Below are positions 24,345 through 33,068 of a DNA stretch of 64,000 nt, piece after piece; position 1 is the first letter of the stretch; every line of letters starts with the position of its first letter. The translations under genes were made by a program, and so were the position numbers. Under the pieces are notes generated by a model. That model was not told where the DNA came from and searched no databases. It saw only the letters and a list, made by a program, of their open reading frames with translations. The stretch covers positions 124,001-188,000 of the forward strand of contig NZ_LQCI01000023.1 in NCBI RefSeq assembly GCF_001613935.1, in the 5' to 3' direction. This stretch comes from Amycolatopsis regifaucium. Its GTDB lineage: Bacteria; Actinomycetota; Actinomycetes; Mycobacteriales; Pseudonocardiaceae.

Positions 24345-24806
24345 ATGCACTTCACCCGGCCACGCGAGCTGGCGGTGGCCGGCCTACTGGGCTTGGTCCT
24401 GGCCTATCTGCTCTTCCAGGTCGCCTACGGCTCCATTCCCGCGCTTCCGCTCTTCGCGGGGATGACGCTGCTCGTCCTCGCGCTTTGTGAGGTCGTGCTC
24501 GCCTTCATCATCCGTTCGCGGATCAAGGAGGGCAGGGTGATGGCCGCGATCTCCGTCGCCCGATCGGTGGCACTCGCCAAGGCTTCTTCGCTCGCCGGAT
24601 CCGCCATGACGGGTGTCTGGCTGGCGGCTTTCGCGTATCTTTTTCCGCGACGTGACGAACTCCTCGCGGCGAGCGGTGACCTCCGTTCGGCGACGGTCGG
24701 GATCGTCAGCTCGGTGGCCCTGGTAGCTGCGGCTTTGTGGCTCGAACACTGCTGCCGGACCCCCGAGAGCGGTGATCGGGACGGCGATCGGCAGCCGACC
24801 GGTTAA
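24345..24806 (+). CDS. DUF3180 membrane protein
   Basis: This 153-residue integral membrane protein has four predicted segments (about 8-25, 33-56, 80-103, 118-137). It matches DUF3180, a protein of unknown function nearly always found next to folK in actinobacteria (Rv3605c position). It has no catalytic-looking motif. A charged tail follows the last segment. Here the MerR gene separates it from folK and reads away from it, so it probably relies on its own promoter in the 60-bp divergent gap. Confidence 0.8.
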   Translation: MHFTRPRELAVAGLLGLVLAYLLFQVAYGSIPALPLFAGMTLLVLALCEVVLAFIIRSRIKEGRVMAAISVARSVALAKASSLAGSAMTGVWLAAFAYLFPRRDELLAASGDLRSATVGIVSSVALVAAALWLEHCCRTPESGDRDGDRQPTG

Positions 24807-24866
24807 CGCTTGAGAAGCACCGCTCGAAGTACCGACTAGGTCTCGTTCGGATTACTAGAAGGTACG

Positions 24867-26936
24867 GTGTTGGGCATGACCGGGGTGGGTGACGACTCGC
24901 GCGGCCGCCTTGCGGGTAGGCCGTGGCTTGTCGTCGGCTTGGTTCTCGCCGTCGGCGCGACTCTCGCATTGGTGCTTTCCGACGACCTCCGCTACTTGCG
25001 GCTGGGTATCGTCGCGGCGCTGTGGGCCGCCTTGATCGGTGCCTTCTTGGCGGTCCGCTATCGCAAGCACGTGTCACAGAGCGAAGAAGCCGTCGCCGAG
25101 GCGCAGGCCGTTTACGAGCTCGAGCTGGAACGCGAGATCGCCGCGCGCCGTGAGTTCGAGCTGGAGATGGAAGCGGAGACCCGGCAGGCCGCCGAGAGTC
25201 GTTCCCATGACGAACTCGAAGCGCTCAGAGCCGAGGTGAGCGCCCTGCGTGAAAGCCTTCAGTCGCTCTTCGGTGGCGAGGTTCTCCTCGAACGTGTCGC
25301 GCTCACCGCGCAGGCCACCCGGATGCGGTCCCTCGACAACAAACAGCTGATGAGCGCGGGCTCGGACAACGGCAACGGCAAACCTCAGCTCATGGCCGCC
25401 AACGGCACCACGATCGACGTCGACGACCGTGAACGCGGGCGAGACCGCCCGACCGAGATGATCGACCGCGTCCTCGAACCCGTGTCCGCCCGTGCCGGTG
25501 CTTCGCCCGCCGCCCGCCGCAAGCCGTCGAACGGCCAGGTCAACGGCCACAACGGCGTGAACAACGGTGGGCACAAGGTTGGCGGTTACGGCCAGAGCAA
25601 CCAGGTCCCTCGGCCGAAGCCGGTCGACGAATCGACTCGCCGCAGCATGCGCAAGGCGGACGCCCGCGCCTCGAAGGCCGCCGAGGCGCTCGCCGCCGAA
25701 GCCGCCCGTCGCGAGCGGCTCGAGATGTCCAACCCCGGTATGTCGCCCGCCGAGGTCTCCCGGCCGATGCCCAGGGTCGACGCGAAGCGCAAGACCCCGC
25801 CGCCGGTGTCCCCGGCCGAGGAGTCCCGCCCGTCCATGCCGGACGTTTCGCGCGCCGAGGTCTCGCAGCCGTCGATGCCCGCCATCGCCAGGCAGCCCCA
25901 ACGTCCGGAACCCCAACGTCAAGAAGCCCAGCGCCCGGAGCCGCAGCGACGTCCGCAGCAGCCTTCGTTGCAGCAGCGTCTCGACGCCGGCAACGTCCAG
26001 CGTCCTCCGGCCCCGCGGCCGGAGGAGCAGACTCGCAAGCAGACGCCGCCGGTGAAGCCTCCCGCGCAGGCGAAGCCGGTCAAGAAGGTCGAGCCGGACC
26101 GCCCCCGGCCGAACCGTGAGCTGGGCTTGACCAGGCCGGGCATGAAGCCGGTCGAACGACCGCGTCCGGCCGGTGGCACGCCGCCGCCGGTGAACAAGCC
26201 CGCCGCCGAGCCGGAGCCGATGGAGGCCACCGGCGAGTGGAAGCCGTCGTGGACGCAGGAGCGCCCGGTCTCCGAGCTGGGCGCCGCGTTCCCCCGCAAG
26301 GACGACTTCCAGGACCGCCTGCGGCCCACGCCGCCGTCGAAGCCCCAGCCGTCGGCCTCCCCGCCGAGGCCTCAGGCCACCACCACCCCCCCGCCGCGTC
26401 CCGAGCCGCGTCCGGAGCCCCCGAGCCCGGTCGGGTCCGAGCCGCCGCCGCGTCGCACCGAGCCGGTGCGTCCGCCGGAGCCGGAACCCGTGCGCCCTGC
26501 GGCCGCCGAGACGCCTTCGCGGCACGGTGGCGGCAGCGAGGAGCCGCCCGCGGTCAACCCGACGCTGCCCGAAGAGGTCCGCGCGATGCAGAGCCGTCCC
26601 GGTGGACGTCGTCGCCGCGCGGCGGAGGACTCCTCGGCTTCGCTCACGCCCGCCCCCAACGTGGCGGAGCCGACCGGCGGTGGCCGTCGTCGCCGTCCGG
26701 ACGGCGAGCCTCCCGCGTGGCAGAGCGCCGCGGCCGAGACAGGCGGCCGTCACGGTGGCAAGCGAGCGAAGCCCGATGATGAGGCGCCGTCCCGCAACGG
26801 GTCGTCGCACAGCCGCCCCGAACCTGAAACCCCCGCCGCCGGTTCGCACGCGTCCGGTCGATCGGTGATGGACCTGCTCGCCGCCAACGGCGCGAACGAG
26901 TCCACCCCGCGGCGCAGGCGACGCGCGGAGGACTGA
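24867..26936 (+). CDS. Membrane protein with coiled coil and long proline-rich tail (DUF6779-like)
   Basis: This 689-residue protein has two membrane segments near the N-terminus (about 17-33 and 43-63). A charged coiled coil follows (about 70-140, with repeats of E, A and R). The rest is a very long disordered region rich in P, R, E, Q and S, with imperfect repeats such as PAEVSRP and PQRPEPQRQEA. It matches the gene at the Rv3604c position (alanine- and proline-rich transmembrane protein), where a DUF6779 domain is named. A role in envelope organisation is only a guess. GTG 24867 and ATG 24876 are both possible starts. Confidence 0.7.
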   Translation: MLGMTGVGDDSRGRLAGRPWLVVGLVLAVGATLALVLSDDLRYLRLGIVAALWAALIGAFLAVRYRKHVSQSEEAVAEAQAVYELELEREIAARREFELEMEAETRQAAESRSHDELEALRAEVSALRESLQSLFGGEVLLERVALTAQATRMRSLDNKQLMSAGSDNGNGKPQLMAANGTTIDVDDRERGRDRPTEMIDRVLEPVSARAGASPAARRKPSNGQVNGHNGVNNGGHKVGGYGQSNQVPRPKPVDESTRRSMRKADARASKAAEALAAEAARRERLEMSNPGMSPAEVSRPMPRVDAKRKTPPPVSPAEESRPSMPDVSRAEVSQPSMPAIARQPQRPEPQRQEAQRPEPQRRPQQPSLQQRLDAGNVQRPPAPRPEEQTRKQTPPVKPPAQAKPVKKVEPDRPRPNRELGLTRPGMKPVERPRPAGGTPPPVNKPAAEPEPMEATGEWKPSWTQERPVSELGAAFPRKDDFQDRLRPTPPSKPQPSASPPRPQATTTPPPRPEPRPEPPSPVGSEPPPRRTEPVRPPEPEPVRPAAAETPSRHGGGSEEPPAVNPTLPEEVRAMQSRPGGRRRRAAEDSSASLTPAPNVAEPTGGGRRRRPDGEPPAWQSAAAETGGRHGGKRAKPDDEAPSRNGSSHSRPEPETPAAGSHASGRSVMDLLAANGANESTPRRRRRAED

Positions 26937-26964
26937 GTCCGTACCGACGGTAGGGTGACCCGCT

Positions 26965-28134
26965 GTGAGCGAGCCTTCCTCCCCGGCGCCCGGTTCCGAC
27001 CGGGTCCGCCGGCCTCGGTCGATCACCGTGCTGCTGCCGGTGCTCGGGCTGATCGCCGTCGCGCTGTGCGGGCTGTTCGTCTTCGGCACGGTGACCGAGA
27101 AGGTCGGCCTGCCCGCGGTGACGATCGGCGTGCTCGCGGCACTCGTCCCGGTCGCCGTGGTGGTCACGGCGTTCCTGTGGGTCGACCGCTGGGAACCGGA
27201 ACCGCCGAAGCTCCTGTTGCTGTCCTTCGTCTGGGGAGCCTGCGTCGCGACGATCATCGCGCTGCTGCTCAACAGCGGCGCCGAGGCCGTCGGTGACCTG
27301 CTGCTCGGCACCGGCGCCGGCGGCAAGATCAGCGGGCTGGTCTCCGCGCCGCTGGTCGAGGAAGCCGCGAAGGCCGCCTTCATCCTGCTGCTGTGGTGGC
27401 GTCGTCCGATCGAGTTCGACGGCGTCGTGGACGGCATCGTCTACGCCGGGTTCACCGCGGCCGGGTTCGCCTTCACCGAGAACATCTATTACTTCGGCCG
27501 TGCCTTCGCCGAGAACGGTTTCGGTGACGGCACGAGCGCGGGCGTGCTCGCGGCGTTCTTCCTCCGTGGCGTGCTTTCGCCGTTCACGCATCCGCTGTTC
27601 GCCGTGATGACTGGGATCGGGCTCGGGATCGCCGCGAGCAGCAAGGTGCGCTCGCTGCGGATTCTGGCGCCGATCGGCGGCTACGTCGTCGCCGTGCTGC
27701 TGCACGCGCTGTGGAACGGCGCCGCGCTGCTGGGTGGCGCCAAGACCTTCCTGAACGTCTATTTCCTGATCATGGTGCCGCTGTTCATCGGCGTCTTCTC
27801 GGTGGTGGTCATGCAGCGGCGCCGCGAGCAGCGGATCGTCGCGGCCGCGCTGCCGATGATGGTCGACGCGCGCTGGATCGCGCCGTCGGAAGTGCCGCTG
27901 CTGGCCAGCCTCTCCGGACGGCGGTCGTGGCGGAAGCAGGCGCGCAAGCAGTCGGGACGGGACGCGGCGAAGGCCGTCGGCCGCTATCAGTCCAGCGTGA
28001 CCGAACTCGCCTTCCTGCGGCGCGGCCGGAAGCTCACCGACGAGGGGAAACAGCGGCAGCGTGAACTGCTGCAGGTGCTCAAGACCTCGCGTGCCGAGGC
28101 GGTCCGGCTGGCGGACGGTGCTCCCCGCGGATGA
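26965..28134 (+). CDS. PrsW-family intramembrane metalloprotease
   Basis: This 389-residue polytopic protein has about eight membrane segments. Family motifs are VEEAAKA (EExxK type), AGFAFTENIYYF, SPFTHPLFAVM and LLHALWNGAAL; the glutamates and histidines would bind zinc in the membrane. PrsW enzymes cut membrane-bound anti-sigma factors in Bacillus; in actinobacteria the substrate is mostly unknown. A C-terminal cytoplasmic helical tail of about 95 residues, rich in K and R, is extra. It lies 28 bp after the proline-rich membrane protein and is probably co-transcribed. Confidence 0.85.
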   Translation: MSEPSSPAPGSDRVRRPRSITVLLPVLGLIAVALCGLFVFGTVTEKVGLPAVTIGVLAALVPVAVVVTAFLWVDRWEPEPPKLLLLSFVWGACVATIIALLLNSGAEAVGDLLLGTGAGGKISGLVSAPLVEEAAKAAFILLLWWRRPIEFDGVVDGIVYAGFTAAGFAFTENIYYFGRAFAENGFGDGTSAGVLAAFFLRGVLSPFTHPLFAVMTGIGLGIAASSKVRSLRILAPIGGYVVAVLLHALWNGAALLGGAKTFLNVYFLIMVPLFIGVFSVVVMQRRREQRIVAAALPMMVDARWIAPSEVPLLASLSGRRSWRKQARKQSGRDAAKAVGRYQSSVTELAFLRRGRKLTDEGKQRQRELLQVLKTSRAEAVRLADGAPRG

Positions 28135-28258
28135 CCTCGGTCAGGTGAAGCTGGTCACGAGGGTCGTTTCAGACCCGGGGCGGAGGGTTACTCTCGCGCC
28201 GTCGTCTGGTACCCGCGACCACCGAGCGGGACTGGAACGAGTTGAGGAGTTTTCCACC

Positions 28259-28285
28259 ATGAGCGTCCATCGGCGCACGCCATGA
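28259..28285 (+). CDS. Possible 8-codon upstream ORF (MSVHRRTP)
   Basis: ATG 28259 has a good ribosome binding site (GAGGAG, 28244-28249, nine bases away) and codes for MSVHRRTP. Its TGA overlaps the next gene's ATG (ATGA, 28282-28285). The next gene has no visible ribosome binding site of its own, so this short frame probably delivers ribosomes to it. It is too short for protein evidence; the peptide itself may have no function. Confidence 0.4.
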   Translation: MSVHRRTP

Positions 28286-29196
28286 CAAGGCCCGCTCGCT
28301 TGGCCGTTGGAGTCGTTTCCGCGGGCCGGGTCGGCAGCGTCGTCGGCGCGGCACTCACGAGGGCCGGGCACACGGTCGTCGCCGCTTCGGGCCTTTCCAA
28401 CGCTTCGATACGCCGGGCGGAGCAATTGCTCCCCGACGTGCCACTTTTGCCCCCCGACGAGGTCGCCCGCCGCGCGGACCTCGTTCTGCTCGCCCTGCCC
28501 GACGACGCGCTCGCCGGGATGGTGCGCGGCTTCGTCGCGACCGGCTCCCTGCGTCCGGGGCAGATCGTCGTGCACACGTCCGGAGCGCACGGCATCGACG
28601 TCCTCGCACCCGCCGCCGAGGCCGGGGCGCTGCCGCTGGCCCTGCACCCCGTGATGACCTTCACCGGCCGTACGGAGGACCTGGACAGGCTGGCGACGTG
28701 CAGCGTCGGCGTCACCGCCACAGAGGGTGACGATGCGGCCTGGAACGTCGGCGAGGCGCTCACCGTGGAGATGGGCGCGGAGCCCGTCCGGGTCCCTGAC
28801 GAAGCGCGAGCGCTCTATCACGCGGCGTTGGCGCACGGCGCGAACCACCTGATGACGCTGGTCGCCGATTGCGCGGAATTGTTGCGGGAAGCGGGAATCG
28901 CCGAGCCCGAACGCCTGGTGGCTCCCTTGCTGTCGGCGGCGTTGGATAATGTTCTGCGGCACGGGGACCGGGCGCTGACCGGGCCGGTGGCCCGTGGTGA
29001 TCTCGGCACCGTGCGTAAGCATCTCGCGGTGCTGGCCGAACGTGGCCCCGACGTCGCCCCGAGCTATCGCGCGCTGGCCAAGCGCACGCTGGCGCGCGGT
29101 GACGCCGCCGGGCTCCTGGACGCCTCGGCCGTCGCCGAGCTCACCGAACTCCTCAGTGACCCCGCAGATCCCGCCGAAGGGCAGCAAAACCAGTGA
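28282..29196 (+). CDS. Rossmann-fold DUF2520 protein
   Basis: This 304-residue protein has an N-terminal NAD(P)-type Rossmann domain (GVVSAGRVGSVVGAALTRAG) and a C-terminal helical DUF2520 domain with HPVMTFTGR and HAALAHGANHL. It resembles ketopantoate-reductase or pyrroline-carboxylate-reductase folds. The gene sits directly before panC, as Rv3603c does in M. tuberculosis, so a dehydrogenase in the pantothenate branch is plausible but unproven. Its start is coupled to a tiny upstream frame and its stop overlaps the panC GTG. Confidence 0.8.
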   Translation: MTRPARLAVGVVSAGRVGSVVGAALTRAGHTVVAASGLSNASIRRAEQLLPDVPLLPPDEVARRADLVLLALPDDALAGMVRGFVATGSLRPGQIVVHTSGAHGIDVLAPAAEAGALPLALHPVMTFTGRTEDLDRLATCSVGVTATEGDDAAWNVGEALTVEMGAEPVRVPDEARALYHAALAHGANHLMTLVADCAELLREAGIAEPERLVAPLLSAALDNVLRHGDRALTGPVARGDLGTVRKHLAVLAERGPDVAPSYRALAKRTLARGDAAGLLDASAVAELTELLSDPADPAEGQQNQ

Positions 29197-30101
29197 CCAC
29201 ACCGAAATTCGCCCGAGGCACGCTGCACACCTTCCAGCCGCCGGAGCAGGTGAGCAAGGTGACGCGTGCCCTGCACGGGGTCGGCCGCAAGGTCGCGCTG
29301 GTGCCCACCATGGGCGCCCTGCACGCGGGACACCGCGAACTGATCCGCCGCGCGAAGCGGCTGCCGAACACGGTGGTCGCGACATCGATCTTCGTGAACC
29401 CCCTGCAGTTCGGGGAAGGCGAAGACTTCGAGGCGTACCCGCGTCCGCTGGACAAGGACCTCGAAGTGCTGAAGGAGGACGGCGTCGAACTGGGCTTCCT
29501 GCCCAAGGCGTCGGATCTGTACCCGGACGGCGCCACCGTCACGGTGCACCCCGGCCCGCTCGGCGACGAGCTCGAAGGGGCGGTGCGACCGGGCCATTTC
29601 GCCGGCGTGCTCACCGTGGTGGCGAAACTGTTCAACATCGTGCGGCCGGATTACGCCTTCTTCGGGGAGAAGGATTACCAGCAGCTGGTGCTGATCAAGA
29701 AAATGGTGCGTGACCTGAACTTCGACACCCGGGTCATCGGGGTGCCGACGGTCAGGGAACGCGACGGGCTGGCGTTGTCCTCGCGCAACGTCTACCTGAC
29801 TCCTGAACAGCGCGAGGACGCGATCGTGTTGTCGGCGGCACTCACCGCGGGTGCCTTCGTCGGACGCGACGGCGCGGAAGCCGTGCTGGCGACCGCCAGG
29901 AAGACCCTCGCCGCGCGACCGGCGGTCGAGGTCGATTATCTGGAACTGAGGGGAACCGACCTCGGGCCCGCGCCCGTCGACGGTGAAGCGCGGTTGCTGA
30001 TCGCGGCCAGGGTGGGGAGTACCCGGCTGATCGACAACGTGCCGGTGGTGCTCGGTGCCGCCGCGGACCATCCGGAACACGCGCTGGACGCAGGGGAATA
30101 A
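29193..30101 (+). CDS. panC: Pantothenate synthetase
   Basis: This 302-residue enzyme condenses pantoate and beta-alanine with ATP to form pantothenate. VPTMGALHAGHRELIRRAK carries the HIGH-like ATP site. FVNPLQFGEGEDF, VRPGHFAGVLTVVAKLFN and YAFFGEKDYQQL are conserved, as is the KMSKS-like LSSRNVYL. The GTG start overlaps the preceding stop. panD starts 13 bp later, so both steps that supply pantothenate are made from one transcript. Confidence 0.96.
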   Translation: MTTPKFARGTLHTFQPPEQVSKVTRALHGVGRKVALVPTMGALHAGHRELIRRAKRLPNTVVATSIFVNPLQFGEGEDFEAYPRPLDKDLEVLKEDGVELGFLPKASDLYPDGATVTVHPGPLGDELEGAVRPGHFAGVLTVVAKLFNIVRPDYAFFGEKDYQQLVLIKKMVRDLNFDTRVIGVPTVRERDGLALSSRNVYLTPEQREDAIVLSAALTAGAFVGRDGAEAVLATARKTLAARPAVEVDYLELRGTDLGPAPVDGEARLLIAARVGSTRLIDNVPVVLGAAADHPEHALDAGE

Positions 30102-30114
30102 GGGAGAGTCCACG

Positions 30115-30609
30115 ATGTACCGCACAATGCTGAAATCGAAGATCCACCGGGCGACGGTCACCCAGGCCGATCTCCACTACGTCGGTTCGGTGACGGTCGA
30201 CGAAGACCTCATGGACGCGGCGGATCTGCTTCCGGGCGAACAGGTGTCCATTGTGGACGTCACCAACGGTGCGCGGCTCGAGACCTACGTGATCGCGGGC
30301 GAACGCGGCAGCGGGGTGCTCGGCATCAACGGCGCCGCGGCGCATCTGGTGCACCCCGGTGATCTGGTGATCCTGATTTCGTACGCGCAGATGGAGAACG
30401 CCGAGGCGGCCGCGTTCCGGCCCAGGGTCATCTTCGTCGACGCGGACAACCGGATCGTCGAGAAGGGCACCAACCCCGGGCACGCGCCGGAGGGTTCCGG
30501 CCTGCTGAGCGGCACCGTGACACTGGCCGACGACGACACGATGACCTTCCCGGTCGCCGAAACCGCCGACGCCCGCCGTCTCGACGCGCTGCTGCACGCC
30601 GAAAGCTGA
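30115..30609 (+). CDS. panD: Aspartate 1-decarboxylase proenzyme
   Basis: This 164-residue enzyme decarboxylates aspartate to beta-alanine for panC. It is made as a proenzyme that self-cleaves at Gly24-Ser25 (HYVGSVTVDE) to form the pyruvoyl group. KIHRATVTQADL and DVTNGARLETYVI are standard. After the usual core of about 120 residues there is an extra tail of about 40 (from KGTNPGHAPEGSGL), longer than the common 126-139 residue form. ATG 30115 follows AGGGAGAG. Confidence 0.95.
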   Translation: MYRTMLKSKIHRATVTQADLHYVGSVTVDEDLMDAADLLPGEQVSIVDVTNGARLETYVIAGERGSGVLGINGAAAHLVHPGDLVILISYAQMENAEAAAFRPRVIFVDADNRIVEKGTNPGHAPEGSGLLSGTVTLADDDTMTFPVAETADARRLDALLHAES

Positions 30610-30613
30610 GTCG

Positions 30614-31393
30614 TTGCTGCTCACCGTCGACGTCGGCAACACCAATATCGTGCTCGGGCTCTACGACGGGCCCACGCTGGTCGGTGACTGGCGCATGCGC
30701 ACCGACGCGCGGATCACCGCCGACGAGCTCGCGCTGACCATGCGCGGGCTGCTCGGCGCGCACGCGGACACGGTCACCGGGATCAGCGCGCTGTCCACGG
30801 TTCCCGCCGTACTGCGAGAGCTGCGCGTCATGCTTTCGCGGTACTACGGGAAGTTGCCGAAGATCGTCATCGAGCCGGGGGTGCGCACGGGGGTGCCGCT
30901 CCTGGTCGACAATCCGAAGGAGGTGGGCGCGGACAGGCTGGTGAACACCCTCGCCGCGCACCATCTGCATCCGGCCACCGCCTGTGTGGTGGTGGATTTC
31001 GGGACTTCGACCAATGTGGACGCCATCTCCGCCAAGGGCGAGTTCCTCGGCGGCGCGTTCGCGCCGGGGATCGAGATCTCCGTCGACGCGCTGGCCGCGC
31101 GGGCCGCGGCGCTGCGCAAGGTGGAACTGGTGCCGCCGCGGTCGGTGATCGGGAAGAACACCGTGGAATGCCTGCAATCCGGCATCCTCTACGGCTTCGC
31201 CGGGCAGGTCGACGGCCTGGTGAAGCGGATCAAGCGCGAGCTTTCGCCGGACGGGTCGGATCCGGTCGCGGTGATCGCGACCGGCGGCCTGGCACCACTG
31301 GTGCTGGAGGAGTCGGAGACGATCACCGAGCACGTTCCGGATCTGACGTTGCTGGGCCTGCGGCTGGTCTACGACCGCAACCACCGCGTTTAG
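30614..31393 (+). CDS. coaX: Type III pantothenate kinase
   Basis: This 259-residue ASKHA-fold enzyme phosphorylates pantothenate, the first step to coenzyme A. Motifs are LLTVDVGNTNIVLGLYDG (phosphate-binding), GADRLVNTLAA, VVVDFGTSTNVDAI, GGAFAPGIEIS and IATGGLAP. The likely start is TTG 30614, four bases after the panD stop. The panC-panD-coaX run gives three steps of one pathway. The TAG stop lies at the edge of a small palindromic repeat. Confidence 0.95.
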   Translation: MLLTVDVGNTNIVLGLYDGPTLVGDWRMRTDARITADELALTMRGLLGAHADTVTGISALSTVPAVLRELRVMLSRYYGKLPKIVIEPGVRTGVPLLVDNPKEVGADRLVNTLAAHHLHPATACVVVDFGTSTNVDAISAKGEFLGGAFAPGIEISVDALAARAAALRKVELVPPRSVIGKNTVECLQSGILYGFAGQVDGLVKRIKRELSPDGSDPVAVIATGGLAPLVLEESETITEHVPDLTLLGLRLVYDRNHRV

Positions 31394-31450
31394 TCCTCTG
31401 AACGCGGTGATTGCGTTCGGCAAGTACCGCATTCAGAGGACTAAACGCGG
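31388..31450. repeat. Paired 20-bp palindromes between coaX and a methyltransferase
   Basis: GCGTTTAGTCCTCTGAACGC and GCATTCAGAGGACTAAACGC are arranged as inverted copies. They span the 3' ends of two convergent genes and provide the coaX TAG. They belong to the same family as the pairs at 23.3 and 53.9 kb. They probably act as a bidirectional terminator. Confidence 0.7.
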
Positions 31451-32202
31451 GCGATCACGAGCACCCGCCGCGTCATCAGCTCCTGGTTCCGCAGCACCAG
31501 CTCGATGCTCGCCCGCAGTTGCGCCGGATCCGCGCCGGATTCCGCCGCCAAGTCGGCCACGCGCTCCAAGGACAGTTCCGCGGTCCGCTGCTGGCGGGCG
31601 CGCCAGTCCGGCGTCTCCTCGTAAGAGAGGACCTCGAACCCGGCCGACTCCAGCAGCGGCCGGTGGTCGGGCACCTGCGGCGGCCGGTTCTCGGGTTGGC
31701 CGTCGAAGTCCCACGTCGTGACGAGCAGCCGCCCGCCCGGCGCGAGGATCCGCGCGAACTCCGCGCAGGCGCGCTGCTTGTCGGGCGCGAACAACAACGC
31801 GTCGACGCTCATCACCGCGTCGAACGACGCGTCGTCCAGACCGGTGTCCGCGAAACTGCCGACGTGGAACTCGGCCGCTTCGACGTCCATCGCTTCGGCC
31901 CGGCGTCGCGCCGAAGCCAGTGCGGTCTCCGCGATGTCGACGCCGGTGAGGGTCGCGTAGGTGCGCGCGGCGACCCAGAGCCCGGGCCCGCCGCGCCCGC
32001 AGCCGATGTCCGCCAGCCGTCCTCCTGGTTCCAGCCGTGCTTCGGTCGCGATGCGGTGCAGGTCGGTCCGGGTCACGAAGCTGTAGGTGTCCAGTTCGGC
32101 GGGGTAGTCGTCGCCGTACACCTCGGCCCAGATCTCCGCCGACACCGCGGAGGCGGGGGCGCCGAACGTCGCGGTGAACGTGGCCTTCCAGTCGGTGTTC
32201 AT
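31441..32202 (-). CDS. Class I SAM-dependent methyltransferase
   Basis: This 253-residue soluble methyltransferase carries the SAM-binding motif LADIGCGRGGPGLWVA (about residues 63-78). Acidic motif II (GVDIAE) and the post-motif VMSVDALLFA follow. It resembles ubiquinone/sterol-type small-molecule methyltransferases, but the substrate cannot be told. ATG 32202 overlaps the stop of the upstream methyltransferase gene by ATGA, so the two are made together. The C-terminal end lies in the convergent repeat shared with coaX. Confidence 0.85.
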   Translation of the reverse strand: MNTDWKATFTATFGAPASAVSAEIWAEVYGDDYPAELDTYSFVTRTDLHRIATEARLEPGGRLADIGCGRGGPGLWVAARTYATLTGVDIAETALASARRRAEAMDVEAAEFHVGSFADTGLDDASFDAVMSVDALLFAPDKQRACAEFARILAPGGRLLVTTWDFDGQPENRPPQVPDHRPLLESAGFEVLSYEETPDWRARQQRTAELSLERVADLAAESGADPAQLRASIELVLRNQELMTRRVLVIARV

Positions 32203-32972
32203 CGACGGCGAGTCCGGAACACCGTCGTGGTGAGTGGAAGGTCGAATTCCCCCGACGCGGTTTCCGGGTTCCGGTCGAGGAATTCCCGAGCCGCGCGCAG
32301 TTTGGCCGCGCGTTCCGCTTCCGGTGCCACCAGAAGATGCGAATGGGTGGCGATCGTCTCCACGAGGCTTTCCGCCGTCCTGGGCTGTTTGTGGCCGAAA
32401 GTCGCCTTCTCGAACGGCTCGAAGGCCTCGTGTTCCGGCAGCGATTCGTAGTCGCTCAGCCAGCGCCTGCTCGCGGTGCTCTTGATCAGCTTGTTGAACT
32501 CCGCCGGCCAGCCCGCCGACTCGTCGTCGTGGTTCCACAGCGCGGCAAGGACTCCACCCGGCTTGAGCACCCTGGCGATTTCCGGATAGGCCCGATCGAG
32601 GTCGAACCAGTGGAAGGCCTGTCCCACGAGCACCGCGTCCACGGATTCGTCGGGGAGTGGGATCTTCTCGGCCGTCCCGATGAGCGGGGTGACGGCCGGG
32701 TACGCCTTGGTGAGCTCTTCGAGCATCTGCGCGTCCGGTTCGACCGCGGTGACCGCGAGGCCGAGGGCGAGTAGCCCTCCGGTGAGCTTGCCGGTCCCCG
32801 CGCCCAGGTCGAGGACCTGCTTCGGGCTGTCACTCGCCGCCGCCAGCCCCCAGGCCAGTGCCTTTTCCGGATAATCCGGCCGGTGCGCGGCATAGGCGGC
32901 GGCCTTCGCGCCGAACGAAGCGGCGCGTCGTGCGTGCAGTTCGGCTTCGATGCCGGGAGTGGATGAGTTCAC
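32199..32972 (-). CDS. Class I SAM-dependent methyltransferase
   Basis: This 257-residue protein has VLDLGAGTGKLTGGLLALG as SAM motif I (about residues 46-64), AVEPDAQML as motif II, and GQAFHWFDLDRAYPEIARVL, typical of the methyltransferase type 11 family. It starts with GTG 32972; open codons further upstream are antisense to lysS. It is coupled to the following methyltransferase by an ATGA overlap. The pair interrupts the conserved coaX-lysS order and is divergent from lysS, about 96 bp away. Its target is unknown. Confidence 0.85.
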   Translation of the reverse strand: MNSSTPGIEAELHARRAASFGAKAAAYAAHRPDYPEKALAWGLAAASDSPKQVLDLGAGTGKLTGGLLALGLAVTAVEPDAQMLEELTKAYPAVTPLIGTAEKIPLPDESVDAVLVGQAFHWFDLDRAYPEIARVLKPGGVLAALWNHDDESAGWPAEFNKLIKSTASRRWLSDYESLPEHEAFEPFEKATFGHKQPRTAESLVETIATHSHLLVAPEAERAAKLRAAREFLDRNPETASGEFDLPLTTTVFRTRRR

Positions 32973-33068
32973 ACGCTCCAGGTTAATGGAGAGAAAACCG
33001 GCTGCGCCCGACCCGGAAAAGGTAATCCGGTTGGCGTAGGGAAGCAGCGGGTTCGTACGCTGTGCGCC

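Noticed and set aside
32974..32995. Possible third MerR dyad (CTCCATTAACCTGGAG) upstream of a methyltransferase gene
   Set aside because: The spacing between half-sites is six rather than five bases and there is no -35 box at the required place.
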